Shown: one piece after another, positions 14,814 through 20,964 of the stretch
Layout: each line of letters begins with the position of its first letter
Position numbering within the stretch: the stretch's first letter is position 1
NCBI GenBank assembly: GCA_031430875.1
Contig: JANPCI010000006.1
Span: 1 to 20,964, forward strand
Source: Sva-07 sp031430875
Lineage (GTDB): Bacteria > Actinomycetota > Acidimicrobiia > Acidimicrobiales > Ilumatobacteraceae
Length of the DNA: 20,964 bases
Reading direction: 5' to 3'
Translations under genes and position numbers: made by a program
The notes under the pieces: model-generated
What the model was told of the DNA's origin: nothing
The model's input: the letters and a program-made list of their open reading frames with translations, nothing else
Database searches by the model: none

Positions 14814-15153
14814 CCTGTTGGTCGACACCGACATCTTCATCGACCATCTGCGTGGTGCTCACGAACTCACGGCTCGACGTCACCGGCTACATTTCTCTGT
14901 CGTCACACGAGCCGAACTCGTCGCCGGCAACTCCGCAACCGATGCCATCACGGCGCTGCTGGCACCGTTCAAGGAGCTCACCGTTGATCGGGCAGTCGCA
15001 GAACGGGCTGGACGAATCCGGCGCGAGTCCGGAGTGCGTTTGCCCGACGCGCTGATCGCAGCAACCGCGCTCGAGCACGGACTCAGCCTGGTCACGCGGA
15101 ACCGCTCGGACTTCGACAAGATCCGACAACTGCGCCTCAAGAGCATCGACTGA
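14806..15153 (+). CDS. vapC: VapC-family PIN-domain ribonuclease toxin
   Basis: The 115-residue PIN domain starts at GTG 14806, in front of VADLLVDTDIFIDHL. Acidic active-site candidates are Asp7, Glu37 (TRAELVAG), Asp81 (RLPDALIAATAL) and Asp102 (NRSDFDKI), so the site appears intact. Length and closing pattern LVTRNRSDFDKI match short VapC proteins that resemble tRNA-cutting members, although specificity cannot be read from sequence. The longer frame reaching back to 14761 overlaps most of the antitoxin tail and is rejected. The gene overlaps the antitoxin stop by eight bases and converges with the hydrolase gene across 30 bases. Confidence 0.85.
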   Translation: MADLLVDTDIFIDHLRGAHELTARRHRLHFSVVTRAELVAGNSATDAITALLAPFKELTVDRAVAERAGRIRRESGVRLPDALIAATALEHGLSLVTRNRSDFDKIRQLRLKSID

Positions 15154-15167
15154 GGGCAGTGTCGCGC

Positions 15168-15183
15168 TCGCCGCGGTCGGCGA
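15168..15183. terminator. convergent-gene hairpin
   Basis: TCGCCG-CGGT-CGGCGA is a perfect 6-bp stem filling the second half of the 30-base gap between two converging genes. It could work in both directions. It has no T-run. Confidence 0.35.
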
Positions 15184-16257
15184 TCACCACCAGTCGTCGA
15201 TGACGGCATGGGCGCCTTCGTGGTGGGCGAGCGCGATGTGGGTCGCCTTGGGGAACAGGTGCTGGGTGGCGTCGGGGAACAGGTCCTCGACGCCGTCTTG
15301 TCCGGTGAGCCCGGCGGCGCTCGAAGGGGTGACGAGGGCGTCGCCGATCACCTTGGCCAGCGGATGCTCGGGATCGGCGGTGGCGATTCCGGCGATCGTG
15401 AGATATCGGGCACGTCGCAGCCGAAGAACGCGATGGGGATGCTTCGGAGCACGGGTGCCGGGGTCGTGTTCGAGCCAGTCCTCGTCGGCGATGGCACCGA
15501 AACGCAAATCCTTGATGCCGGCACTGCGACGATCCAACCCCAAGCCCACCAGTCGTGTGGCGGGAACGGGAAGCGCCCACAGTCCGGCGCTGACCGTGTT
15601 GACGATCACTTCGAGCGGGGCACCGGTGTTCGGTACCCCGATCAACACCACCCGACAAACCTTCGAGGTCCATCGGCGACCGAAAGGGAGGCGTCGTCCG
15701 AGCGGGCGAACCGAGCGCGCATACTGGCAGGCGGACCTCACGACGAGGCCGCCCATGCTGTGCCCGATGAGGTTGATCTCCCGGACCGGCACCGGCCAGG
15801 CTCGCATCAGCCAGTTCAGGATCTCGGCCAGTTCGCGCCCGTTGGTGGAGATGTGGCGCCCGGTGTTGTACCGCAACGACAGCGCCGTCACCCCGTGGTC
15901 GCGGGTGAGCAGGGTTCCATACGTCGTCGACGCGTCGGTGGGGAAACCCCACACGGATTCGGTCGACATCAAGCCATGCACGAGTAGACAGATCCGTGGA
16001 GTGGCATCGGGAATCGCTGCTGCCAGCGCCGCACGCGGCGCGCCGCGTTCGAGCGGGAGAACCACTGCGCCGGCCCGAACCGTCATCGGCGTCGCAAGCG
16101 GTGAGTCACGTGCATCGAGTGCATCGCCGAACAAGCCATTGGCCACCGCGATCGCGTCGTCGCGTCGTCCCGTCAGCAGGCTCAGGAGCGAACGTTCGCC
16201 AACCGTCGGCCGTGATCTATCGTCGACGACGCTGTCTGGCCGATCGCCACGGGTCAC
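15184..16257 (-). CDS. alpha/beta hydrolase, lipase/PGAP1-like
   Basis: The 357-residue protein has an alpha/beta hydrolase core. The oxyanion strand RICLLVHGLMSTESVWG is at 88-104 and the nucleophile elbow INLIGHSMGGLVVRSAC at 161-177, with Ser167 as nucleophile. GVPNTGAPLE (207-216) follows, as in GPI-inositol-deacylase and triacylglycerol lipase relatives. THIALAHHEGAH near the end supplies the likely catalytic His. The acidic residue is less certain. The first 85 residues are an extra helical region without a signal peptide or lipid-anchor motif. GTG 16257 is chosen because TAGGTT stands six bases before it. It lies 49 bases after the sigma-ankyrin gene on the same strand, so it may also be read through. 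Substrate is unknown; an esterase on acyl lipids is a reasonable guess. Confidence 0.78.
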   Translation of the reverse strand: MTRGDRPDSVVDDRSRPTVGERSLLSLLTGRRDDAIAVANGLFGDALDARDSPLATPMTVRAGAVVLPLERGAPRAALAAAIPDATPRICLLVHGLMSTESVWGFPTDASTTYGTLLTRDHGVTALSLRYNTGRHISTNGRELAEILNWLMRAWPVPVREINLIGHSMGGLVVRSACQYARSVRPLGRRLPFGRRWTSKVCRVVLIGVPNTGAPLEVIVNTVSAGLWALPVPATRLVGLGLDRRSAGIKDLRFGAIADEDWLEHDPGTRAPKHPHRVLRLRRARYLTIAGIATADPEHPLAKVIGDALVTPSSAAGLTGQDGVEDLFPDATQHLFPKATHIALAHHEGAHAVIDDWW

Positions 16258-16263
16258 GCAGCA

Positions 16264-16269
16264 AACCTA
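16264..16269 (-). promoter_or_regulatory. -10 element TAGGTT of the hydrolase gene
   Basis: On the minus strand TAGGTT is followed by six bases and then GTG 16257. This fits a leaderless promoter in the 49-base gap after the sigma-ankyrin gene. Confidence 0.4.
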
Positions 16270-16306
16270 GATCATGAGTTCCAAGGGGGTTCGGGAGCCG
16301 TCAAGG

Positions 16307-18052
16307 TCAGTCGAGAGGGGTGCCGATTCGCTTGGAGACCTCGGAGTGCAATTCGTCGACTTCGACAGTTTCTCCCGGTACGCCGAGAATGTGTTCGGCG
16401 ATGTGGAATGGCTGGGAGAGGTACCGGTCGAGTTCGTCGGTCATCGCAAGGCGGGCCTGCCCGGCGAGCGCTGCCATCTGCGGCGAAGCGACAAGGCTCC
16501 ACGACTCGGAACTGATCGCCGGCCATCGCCCGCGCGCGGCTCGTTGCGTGTCGAATGCGATCGAGGCGAGGAATGGTCCCGTCCCGTACTGGGGCGGTTG
16601 CGACGTCGCTTGGAGTGGTGCAACCAGGATGGTGGTGCCTGGACGCTCCGCGAGTTGCATCAACCGCTCGTCGATGGTGACGAGGTGGCCGATCTCGTTG
16701 AACACGATGAGCAGGCCACCGTTCTCGGCGGCGGCCAGACCACCGTCGAGGGCGGCTGTCTGTTCTTCATCTGGTGCGGTGGGTGCTGCAAATGCCAATG
16801 TGACGTTGTCAGCCATGCCGCTCTCGGCAACCGCGTGACGAAGGTCGCCGAGGTCGAGCGGGGATGGTACGAAGCCGGTCCACACGACGCTCTGCCCGGA
16901 GATGGCGGCTCGCCGCGAGAGTTCGCTGAGCAACACGATCGCCCCGAGTCCGTAGCCGGGGGCAAGGTGGATGAGACCCTGCTGTGGCAGCGGGCACCAC
17001 AGGTCGATCGCCTTGATGCCCGTCGCAGTCGAAGGAGGCTGGGTGGCGACGAAGGCTCGGTACGTAGACGGTTGCGCGCCGGCGCGGCGCAGCAGCTCAC
17101 CGATGTCGTCATAGCCACGAACCGTCGCGACGTCGAGCGGGGTCAAGCCGGCGAAGGCGGGGCGGTTGGGGTCTGCGCCGTGAGCGAGCAGGAGCGCCAG
17201 CACCTTCTCGTCGTTTTGGGCCGCCGCAACCCACACGGGATTCTCGCCTCCCTCGCAGCTGCACTCCGCACCAGGATCTGCGCCACGGGAGAGCAGCAAC
17301 TCAGCCATCACCAGGTCGCCGCGTTCGACAGCACGTAGCAGCGGTGTGCCACCTGCAGTCGTCCACGGGAGCCGGTGGCGACGGCCCTCCTCGCGGGTCC
17401 AGTCTTCGCGGACATCAACGAGATCGGGACGCGAGTCGAGCATTGCTGCCACCAGAGCGGTGTCGCCGGTGCGCATCGCCGAGAACATGCGCACGACATC
17501 CGAGGGGTCGGATCGAGTCTCGGCGGAGACAAGGGTTGGGTTGTCCATGATCATCTCGATTCCTTGTTGACGGATTCGCTCACGCGCGGTGCGCATGCGC
17601 TTCTTGACCGTGCTCACTGGCAGATCGCACAGCTCTGCAATGTCTCCCAGACGCCGCCCGGCGAAGTAGTGCAACGCCATCGGGAGTCGCTCAGCTGTCG
17701 GCAGCGCCTCGACTGCGCGTCGTAGGCGACGAGCCTCGTCGGCTGCTACGACCTGATCGTCAACCCCGGCCGTCGCCGCATCGAAGGGGGCCACGACACG
17801 TCGCGGTCGCGTCACACGTGCCGATGATCGGGTAATCGCCATCAACCAGCCGGGCAGGGCAGCCGGGTCGCGCAGCGTTCGGATCTTGACGTAGGCAGTG
17901 GCGAACACCTCCTGGGCGATGTCAGCGGCAAGGTGCCGATCGCCGCACCAGCCGTACGCGGCTGCAAGGACGGTTGGAGTGAAGTCCTCGACAATTGCGA
18001 CAAACGCGATCGGGTCACCGTCGCACGCTCTGACGACGATCTCACGTTCCAT
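16307..18052 (-). CDS. ECF sigma factor fused to ankyrin repeats and a degenerate F1-ATPase beta-like domain
   Basis: This 581-residue protein starts at ATG 18052. Residues about 8-75 are sigma region 2 (AADIAQEVFATAYVKIRTLRD) and 107-162 region 4 (EALPTAERLPMALHYFAG, then STVKKRMRTARERI). Residues about 183-327 are three to four ankyrin repeats, with GTPLLRAVERGDLVMAELLL and GLTPLDVATVRGYDDIGELL the clearest. From about 342 to 581 the sequence follows ATP synthase beta: TGIKAIDLWCPL (344-355) matches TGIKVIDLLAPY, the P-loop strand is at 361-380, NVTLAFAAPTAPDEEQTAAL matches the VALVYGQMNEPPGA segment, LLIVFNEI the Walker B strand, and RYLSQPFHIAEHILGVPGE (from about 543) the C-terminal helical domain. 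The P-loop Lys and Thr are Ala371 and Ile372, and the Walker B Asp is Asn452, so ATP hydrolysis is unlikely. The beta-barrel domain is absent. No anti-sigma gene is adjacent, which suggests that the C-terminal part regulates the sigma part in cis. Confidence 0.8.
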   Translation of the reverse strand: MEREIVVRACDGDPIAFVAIVEDFTPTVLAAAYGWCGDRHLAADIAQEVFATAYVKIRTLRDPAALPGWLMAITRSSARVTRPRRVVAPFDAATAGVDDQVVAADEARRLRRAVEALPTAERLPMALHYFAGRRLGDIAELCDLPVSTVKKRMRTARERIRQQGIEMIMDNPTLVSAETRSDPSDVVRMFSAMRTGDTALVAAMLDSRPDLVDVREDWTREEGRRHRLPWTTAGGTPLLRAVERGDLVMAELLLSRGADPGAECSCEGGENPVWVAAAQNDEKVLALLLAHGADPNRPAFAGLTPLDVATVRGYDDIGELLRRAGAQPSTYRAFVATQPPSTATGIKAIDLWCPLPQQGLIHLAPGYGLGAIVLLSELSRRAAISGQSVVWTGFVPSPLDLGDLRHAVAESGMADNVTLAFAAPTAPDEEQTAALDGGLAAAENGGLLIVFNEIGHLVTIDERLMQLAERPGTTILVAPLQATSQPPQYGTGPFLASIAFDTQRAARGRWPAISSESWSLVASPQMAALAGQARLAMTDELDRYLSQPFHIAEHILGVPGETVEVDELHSEVSKRIGTPLD

Positions 18053-18077
18053 ACCCAACAGAGTCGCGCAGCGTCCG

Positions 18078-18104
18078 AACGGATACCCCGTTTCTTCTGA
18101 TTCC
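18078..18104 (-). promoter_or_regulatory. possible ECF-type promoter of the sigma gene
   Basis: On the minus strand GGAAT (18104-18100) is followed, 18 bases later, by CGTT (18081-18078), 25 bases before the ATG. This resembles the GGAAC/CGTT pattern of many self-regulated ECF sigma factors, with a spacer one or two bases long. The rest of the 90-base gap shows nothing else. Confidence 0.25.
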
Positions 18105-18142
18105 GGGTCGGGTTTGCTGCGACGGCATGGCCGACCATCGCT

Positions 18143-18814
18143 TCAGTCCGACGGGTCGCCGACGCCTTCGGGCGACGACGGTTCCGCAGACATGCCGAGT
18201 TCTGATTCCAGCGCCGCAAGCCGCACCTCCAGGTCAGCGACACGCTGTGCCAGCGATGGTTCGAGGCCGGCGGGCTGGGCCACACGGTCCGGCGCTGCAT
18301 CATTCGCATCGTCGACCACATCGCCGAGTAGATGCGCCCAGCGATCCTGGCTCTGGCCGGAGGCCCGACCGATGTTCGCCGCGAACGGATCGAGGCCATC
18401 GGCCAGCTGTGCCAGCACCACCTCGATCTCATCGACCGACTCGAAACCTGCTCCCCGGGAAGTCGAGTATCGCTCGGTGCGCGTCTTCAACTCACCAGCC
18501 GACTGCGGACCCCTCAACATCATCACTGCCAGCAGTGCCAACTGGTCGCGATCAAGTCCGAGCGCATCATCGAGAATGTGGCGATGCTTGTCGGTTCGGC
18601 CGCTGCTGTTCATTCGTGCGAGCCCCTTCTGACGCACGAGCAACATCGCGTCGATCACGGTCCGCTCGCTGTAGTCGGTCACCGGATCGCGGCTCGTCTT
18701 CTGGTTGCACGCATTCACCAGCGCGTTCGTCGAGAGCGGAGAGTGGTCCGGCGTTGTCGCTTGTTTCTCGATCAGGCAGCCGAGCACACGAAGTTCTTCG
18801 GCGGTGAGCTCCAT
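18143..18814 (-). CDS. YceH-family (DUF480) winged-helix protein
   Basis: The 223-residue protein matches the YceH family along its length. MELTAEELRVLGCLIEKQATTPDHSPLSTNALVNACNQKTSRDP is a highly characteristic N-terminus, followed by the first winged helix. LALLAVMMLRGPQSAGELKTRTERY (about 93-118) is the second winged helix. The C-terminal 80 residues are family-variable and end in a short coiled coil (QRVADLEVRLAALESEL) with an acidic tail. The biological role of the family is not established; DNA binding is inferred from fold. ATG 18814 is chosen because the family starts there and TACGGT stands six bases upstream. It is divergent from the antiporter across 64 bases. Confidence 0.88.
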   Translation of the reverse strand: MELTAEELRVLGCLIEKQATTPDHSPLSTNALVNACNQKTSRDPVTDYSERTVIDAMLLVRQKGLARMNSSGRTDKHRHILDDALGLDRDQLALLAVMMLRGPQSAGELKTRTERYSTSRGAGFESVDEIEVVLAQLADGLDPFAANIGRASGQSQDRWAHLLGDVVDDANDAAPDRVAQPAGLEPSLAQRVADLEVRLAALESELGMSAEPSSPEGVGDPSD

Positions 18815-18820
18815 CGCCTT

Positions 18821-18826
18821 ACCGTA
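18821..18826 (-). promoter_or_regulatory. -10 element TACGGT of the YceH gene
   Basis: On the minus strand TACGGT is followed by AAGGCG and then ATG 18814. It fits the leaderless spacing, although AAGG could alternatively serve as a very close ribosome site. Confidence 0.4.
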
Positions 18827-18866
18827 ACCCCGACAGCGTGTCACGGTTGCTGAGCGCGATGCGACG

Positions 18867-18872
18867 TACCAT
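18867..18872 (+). promoter_or_regulatory. -10 element TACCAT of the antiporter gene
   Basis: TACCAT ends six bases before ATG 18879. No ribosome site is visible, so a leaderless transcript is predicted. The 64-base gap thus holds two back-to-back promoters. Confidence 0.4.
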
Positions 18873-18878
18873 TCGCCG

Positions 18879-20153
18879 ATGAGCAACGCCTTTCAGGTTG
18901 CTCTTGCGCCGCTCCCGCCGCTCGATGAACAGGCGTTGTTGGTGTTCTGGTGCCAGCTACTGGTCGTGCTCGGGGCTGCCCGAGCCGGCGGATACCTCGC
19001 TCGTCGGGTCGGAATGCCGCGGGTGATCGGCGAACTGCTGGCTGGTGTGGCACTCGGTCCATCACTTCTCGGGCAGGTCTGGCCATCGGGGTTCGAGTGG
19101 CTGTTCCCAGCCGACCAAAGCCAAGCCGGCCTGCTCCTCGGGCTCGCATGGATCGGCATCGTGTTCCTCCTTGGAATCACGGGCGCCGACATCGACACCT
19201 CGATCATCAGGCGCCAGGGCCGAGCAGCGACCACCACCACCATCGGCAGTCTGGTCATACCACTCGCAGTCGGAGCGTTCGTGGGGTCACAGCTCCCCGA
19301 CGGGTTCCTCGGTGACGCATCGCGGACGGTGTTCGTGCTGTTCTTCGCCGTCGCATTCGCGATCTCCTCGTTGCCGGTCGCGGCGCGAATTCTAAGCGAC
19401 CTCGGGCTGATGAATCGGCCGGTCGCCCATCTCGCGCTCGGCGTCGCCACCGTCAACGACATCATCGGGTGGTTACTGCTCGGCGTCGTCGTCGGTGTTG
19501 CCGAATCCGGAACGTTCGAAGCGGAACCGTTGGGAATCGCCCTGATTGTGGTGCTCGGCACGAGCTTCGTCGTGCTGAGATACGGACCGCGTTGCCTCGA
19601 TCGACTCAGCGCCGAGTTGGAACAACGCTCCGGCGGCCAGGCGGCAGAGATCAGCCTCCTCACGCTCTTCGTCGTTGCCATCGGCATGATCACCCACGCC
19701 GCCGGCATCGAAGTGGTGATCGGTGCATTCATCGCAGGAATCGCCATCGGGGGAAGTCGGCTTCGTCACAGCAGCGGCTTCGCAGCGCTCGAAGCCGTCA
19801 CCAATGGGATCTTCGCCCCACTGTTCTTCGCCATCGCAGGTATCCGGGTCGATCTCACCGAACTCGCCGACGTGTCAGTCGCCACGTGGGCGGTCGTCGT
19901 CACGCTCGCAGCCACCGCGGCCAAACTCCTCGGATCCTACGGTGGGGGCAGAATCGGGGGTCTGACTCGACGAGATTCGCTCGGGCTCGGCGCTTCACTC
20001 AATGCACGCGGCGCCCTGGAAATCGTTGTTGCAACTGTTGGCCTCTCGCTCGGCGTGATCGGCTCCACGGCCTACACCGCGATCGTCGTCATGGCACTCG
20101 TGACGACAGCGCTCACCGGGCCGATGCTCAAACGGATCTACCGCCTTGCATGA
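18879..20153 (+). CDS. CPA2-family cation:proton antiporter
   Basis: The 424-residue membrane protein has about 12-13 hydrophobic segments and matches the Na+/H+ exchanger domain of the CPA2 (KefB/NapA-like) group. GGYLARRVGMPRVIGELLAGVALGPSLLG (about 37-65) is the typical first conserved block. AISSLPVAARIL is the crossover region. ATVNDIIGW carries Asn193-Asp194, the ion-binding position, where CPA2 proteins usually have Asp-Asp or Asn-Asp. LNARGALEIVVA near the C-terminus is the last conserved block. The protein ends right after the membrane domain, so there is no RCK/TrkA-N regulatory domain. It would exchange Na+ or K+ for H+ across the inner membrane; ion choice is not readable from sequence. 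It precedes the PPK2 gene by 87 bases. Confidence 0.87.
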   Translation: MSNAFQVALAPLPPLDEQALLVFWCQLLVVLGAARAGGYLARRVGMPRVIGELLAGVALGPSLLGQVWPSGFEWLFPADQSQAGLLLGLAWIGIVFLLGITGADIDTSIIRRQGRAATTTTIGSLVIPLAVGAFVGSQLPDGFLGDASRTVFVLFFAVAFAISSLPVAARILSDLGLMNRPVAHLALGVATVNDIIGWLLLGVVVGVAESGTFEAEPLGIALIVVLGTSFVVLRYGPRCLDRLSAELEQRSGGQAAEISLLTLFVVAIGMITHAAGIEVVIGAFIAGIAIGGSRLRHSSGFAALEAVTNGIFAPLFFAIAGIRVDLTELADVSVATWAVVVTLAATAAKLLGSYGGGRIGGLTRRDSLGLGASLNARGALEIVVATVGLSLGVIGSTAYTAIVVMALVTTALTGPMLKRIYRLA

Positions 20154-20240
20154 ATGCCACGGACCACGTGGAAGGATCTTGACGCGGAGGCGATGTCGGT
20201 GCCGCGCAACGAGACCCCGGCTACCACAGGAGTGCTGACG

Positions 20241-20964
20241 ATGGGAAACAAGCATCGATCGAACGGGGACAAGAAGAGCGCAACGACCGACCGTGGTGCG
20301 CCGGCCACCGAACCCAGGGCCAAGATGAAGCGCAAGGACTACGAACCCGAGCTCGAAGTCCTGCAGGGTGAACTCGTCGCGATGCAGGAGTGGGTCAAGG
20401 CAACCGGTGCCAAGATCTGCGTTGTATTCGAGGGCCGCGACACCGCCGGCAAGGGCGGCACCATCAAACGGATCACCGAACGGGTCAGCCCCCGTACGTT
20501 CCGTGTCGTCGCACTCCCGGCGCCGACCGAACGCGAGAAGTCGCAGATGTACATCCAGCGGTACGTCAAGCACTTCCCCGCCGCCGGCGAAGTCGTGATC
20601 TTCGATCGCAGCTGGTACAACCGCGCCGGGGTCGAGCGCGTCATGGGATTCTGCACACCAGCAGAGACGGAGCGATTTCTCGACCAGGCGCCCACTGTCG
20701 AAAAGGCCATGGTCGACTCGGGCATCCTGCTGATCAAGTACTGGCTCGAGGTCAGCGCCGACGAACAGACGAGACGGCTCATGGCCCGGATCGACGATCC
20801 ACGCAAGACCTGGAAGCTGTCCGACATGGACCTCAAGTCGTACAACCGCTGGTACGACTACTCGCGCGCCCGCGACGACATGTTCGCGGCAACGGACAGC
20901 TCATGGGCGCCGTGGTTCGTCGCCCACACCGACGACAAGAAGCGCGGCCGGCTCAACATCATCT
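20241..20964 (+). CDS. ppk2: polyphosphate kinase 2 family protein, 3' end outside window
   Basis: The frame is open from ATG 20241 to the end of the window (241 residues seen). PPK2 enzymes transfer phosphate between polyphosphate and nucleotides. The Walker A block VVFEGRDTAGKGGTIKRI is at about 61-78, the Walker B block VVIFDRSWYNRAGVERVMGF at 118-137 with Asp122, and the lid RIDDPRKTWKLS at 183-194. LLIKYWLEVSADEQTRR between them is also typical. The first 30 residues are Lys/Arg-rich and family-variable. ATG 20241 has AGGAG eight bases upstream. An in-frame ATG at 20193 has GGAGG only two bases away, which is too close, but it cannot be excluded. Subclass I (single domain) is likely, but the C-terminus is not seen. 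Confidence 0.9.
   Translation, partial: MGNKHRSNGDKKSATTDRGAPATEPRAKMKRKDYEPELEVLQGELVAMQEWVKATGAKICVVFEGRDTAGKGGTIKRITERVSPRTFRVVALPAPTEREKSQMYIQRYVKHFPAAGEVVIFDRSWYNRAGVERVMGFCTPAETERFLDQAPTVEKAMVDSGILLIKYWLEVSADEQTRRLMARIDDPRKTWKLSDMDLKSYNRWYDYSRARDDMFAATDSSWAPWFVAHTDDKKRGRLNII

Noticed and set aside
16274..17338. 354-residue open frame on the plus strand
   Set aside because: It is antisense to the ankyrin and F1beta-like parts of the minus-strand gene, where homology to known families is clear.
20157..20171. CCACG-GACCA-CGTGG hairpin after the antiporter gene
   Set aside because: A 5-bp stem without a T-run is expected by chance in GC-rich sequence and is too weak to call a terminator.
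20193..20240. Earlier in-frame start for the PPK2 gene at ATG 20193
   Set aside because: GGAGG is only two bases from this ATG, while ATG 20241 has AGGAG at the normal distance of eight bases. It is kept as an alternative in the PPK2 entry.
1..20964. tRNA, rRNA, CRISPR array, insertion sequence, phage or origin signals
   Set aside because: I looked for cloverleaf-like stems, regularly spaced repeats, transposase or integrase motifs and iterated boxes, and found none. Long gene-free stretches are also absent.

Overview
The window is GC-rich, densely coding DNA with many GTG starts, 1- to 8-base gene overlaps, several VapBC toxin-antitoxin pairs and an actinobacterial style of leaderless promoter (TANNNT six or seven bases before the start codon). 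The gene set and codon bias suggest a high-GC actinobacterium, perhaps of the Acidimicrobiia (Ilumatobacter-like). That placement is inference, because the window holds no rRNA or other marker gene.

Layout. (1) 1-2385: the 3' end of a PIN toxin gene, a small conserved-looking protein, a doubtful small ORF, the remnant of a HIT-family hydrolase gene, and an FAD amine oxidase of the sarcosine oxidase type. (2) 2483-3078, minus strand: a vapBC pair with an AT-rich operator/promoter. (3) 3193-5609: a PEP-utilising-enzyme-like protein that keeps the phosphohistidine swivelling domain but has no ATP-grasp domain, divergent from a TetR regulator; the shared region carries two inverted repeats. (4) 5849-14519: a compact five-gene operon with a transglutaminase-amidoligase fusion (DUF2126), a circularly permuted ATP-grasp/alpha-E fusion, a second transglutaminase, a zinc-ribbon metallopeptidase and a third transglutaminase. 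(5) 14592-15153: a second vapBC pair. (6) 15184-18052, minus strand: a lipase-like alpha/beta hydrolase and, upstream of it, a composite protein made of an ECF sigma factor, ankyrin repeats and a degenerate F1-ATPase beta-like module. (7) 18143-20964: a YceH-family protein (minus), divergent from a CPA2 cation:proton antiporter, then the 5' part of a PPK2 polyphosphate kinase running off the window.

How the genes work together. The five-gene operon matches a system predicted by comparative genomics to build and trim peptide-like amide linkages: two unrelated ATP-dependent ligase folds (GS-like DUF2126 and ATP-grasp) with three papain-like transglutaminase folds and a metalloprotease. Its substrate is unknown. 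The most novel item is the sigma-ankyrin-F1beta protein. Its C-terminal 240 residues align almost without gaps to the nucleotide-binding and C-terminal domains of ATP synthase beta, but the P-loop Lys/Thr, the catalytic Glu and the Walker B Asp are all replaced. It looks like a pseudo-ATPase sensor or scaffold attached to a transcription factor.

A second window-wide signal is that eight start codons, including that of the HIT remnant, are preceded by TANNNT at six or seven bases with no Shine-Dalgarno sequence. This predicts widespread leaderless transcription and was used here to choose starts. I saw no tRNA, rRNA, CRISPR array, insertion sequence or replication origin.
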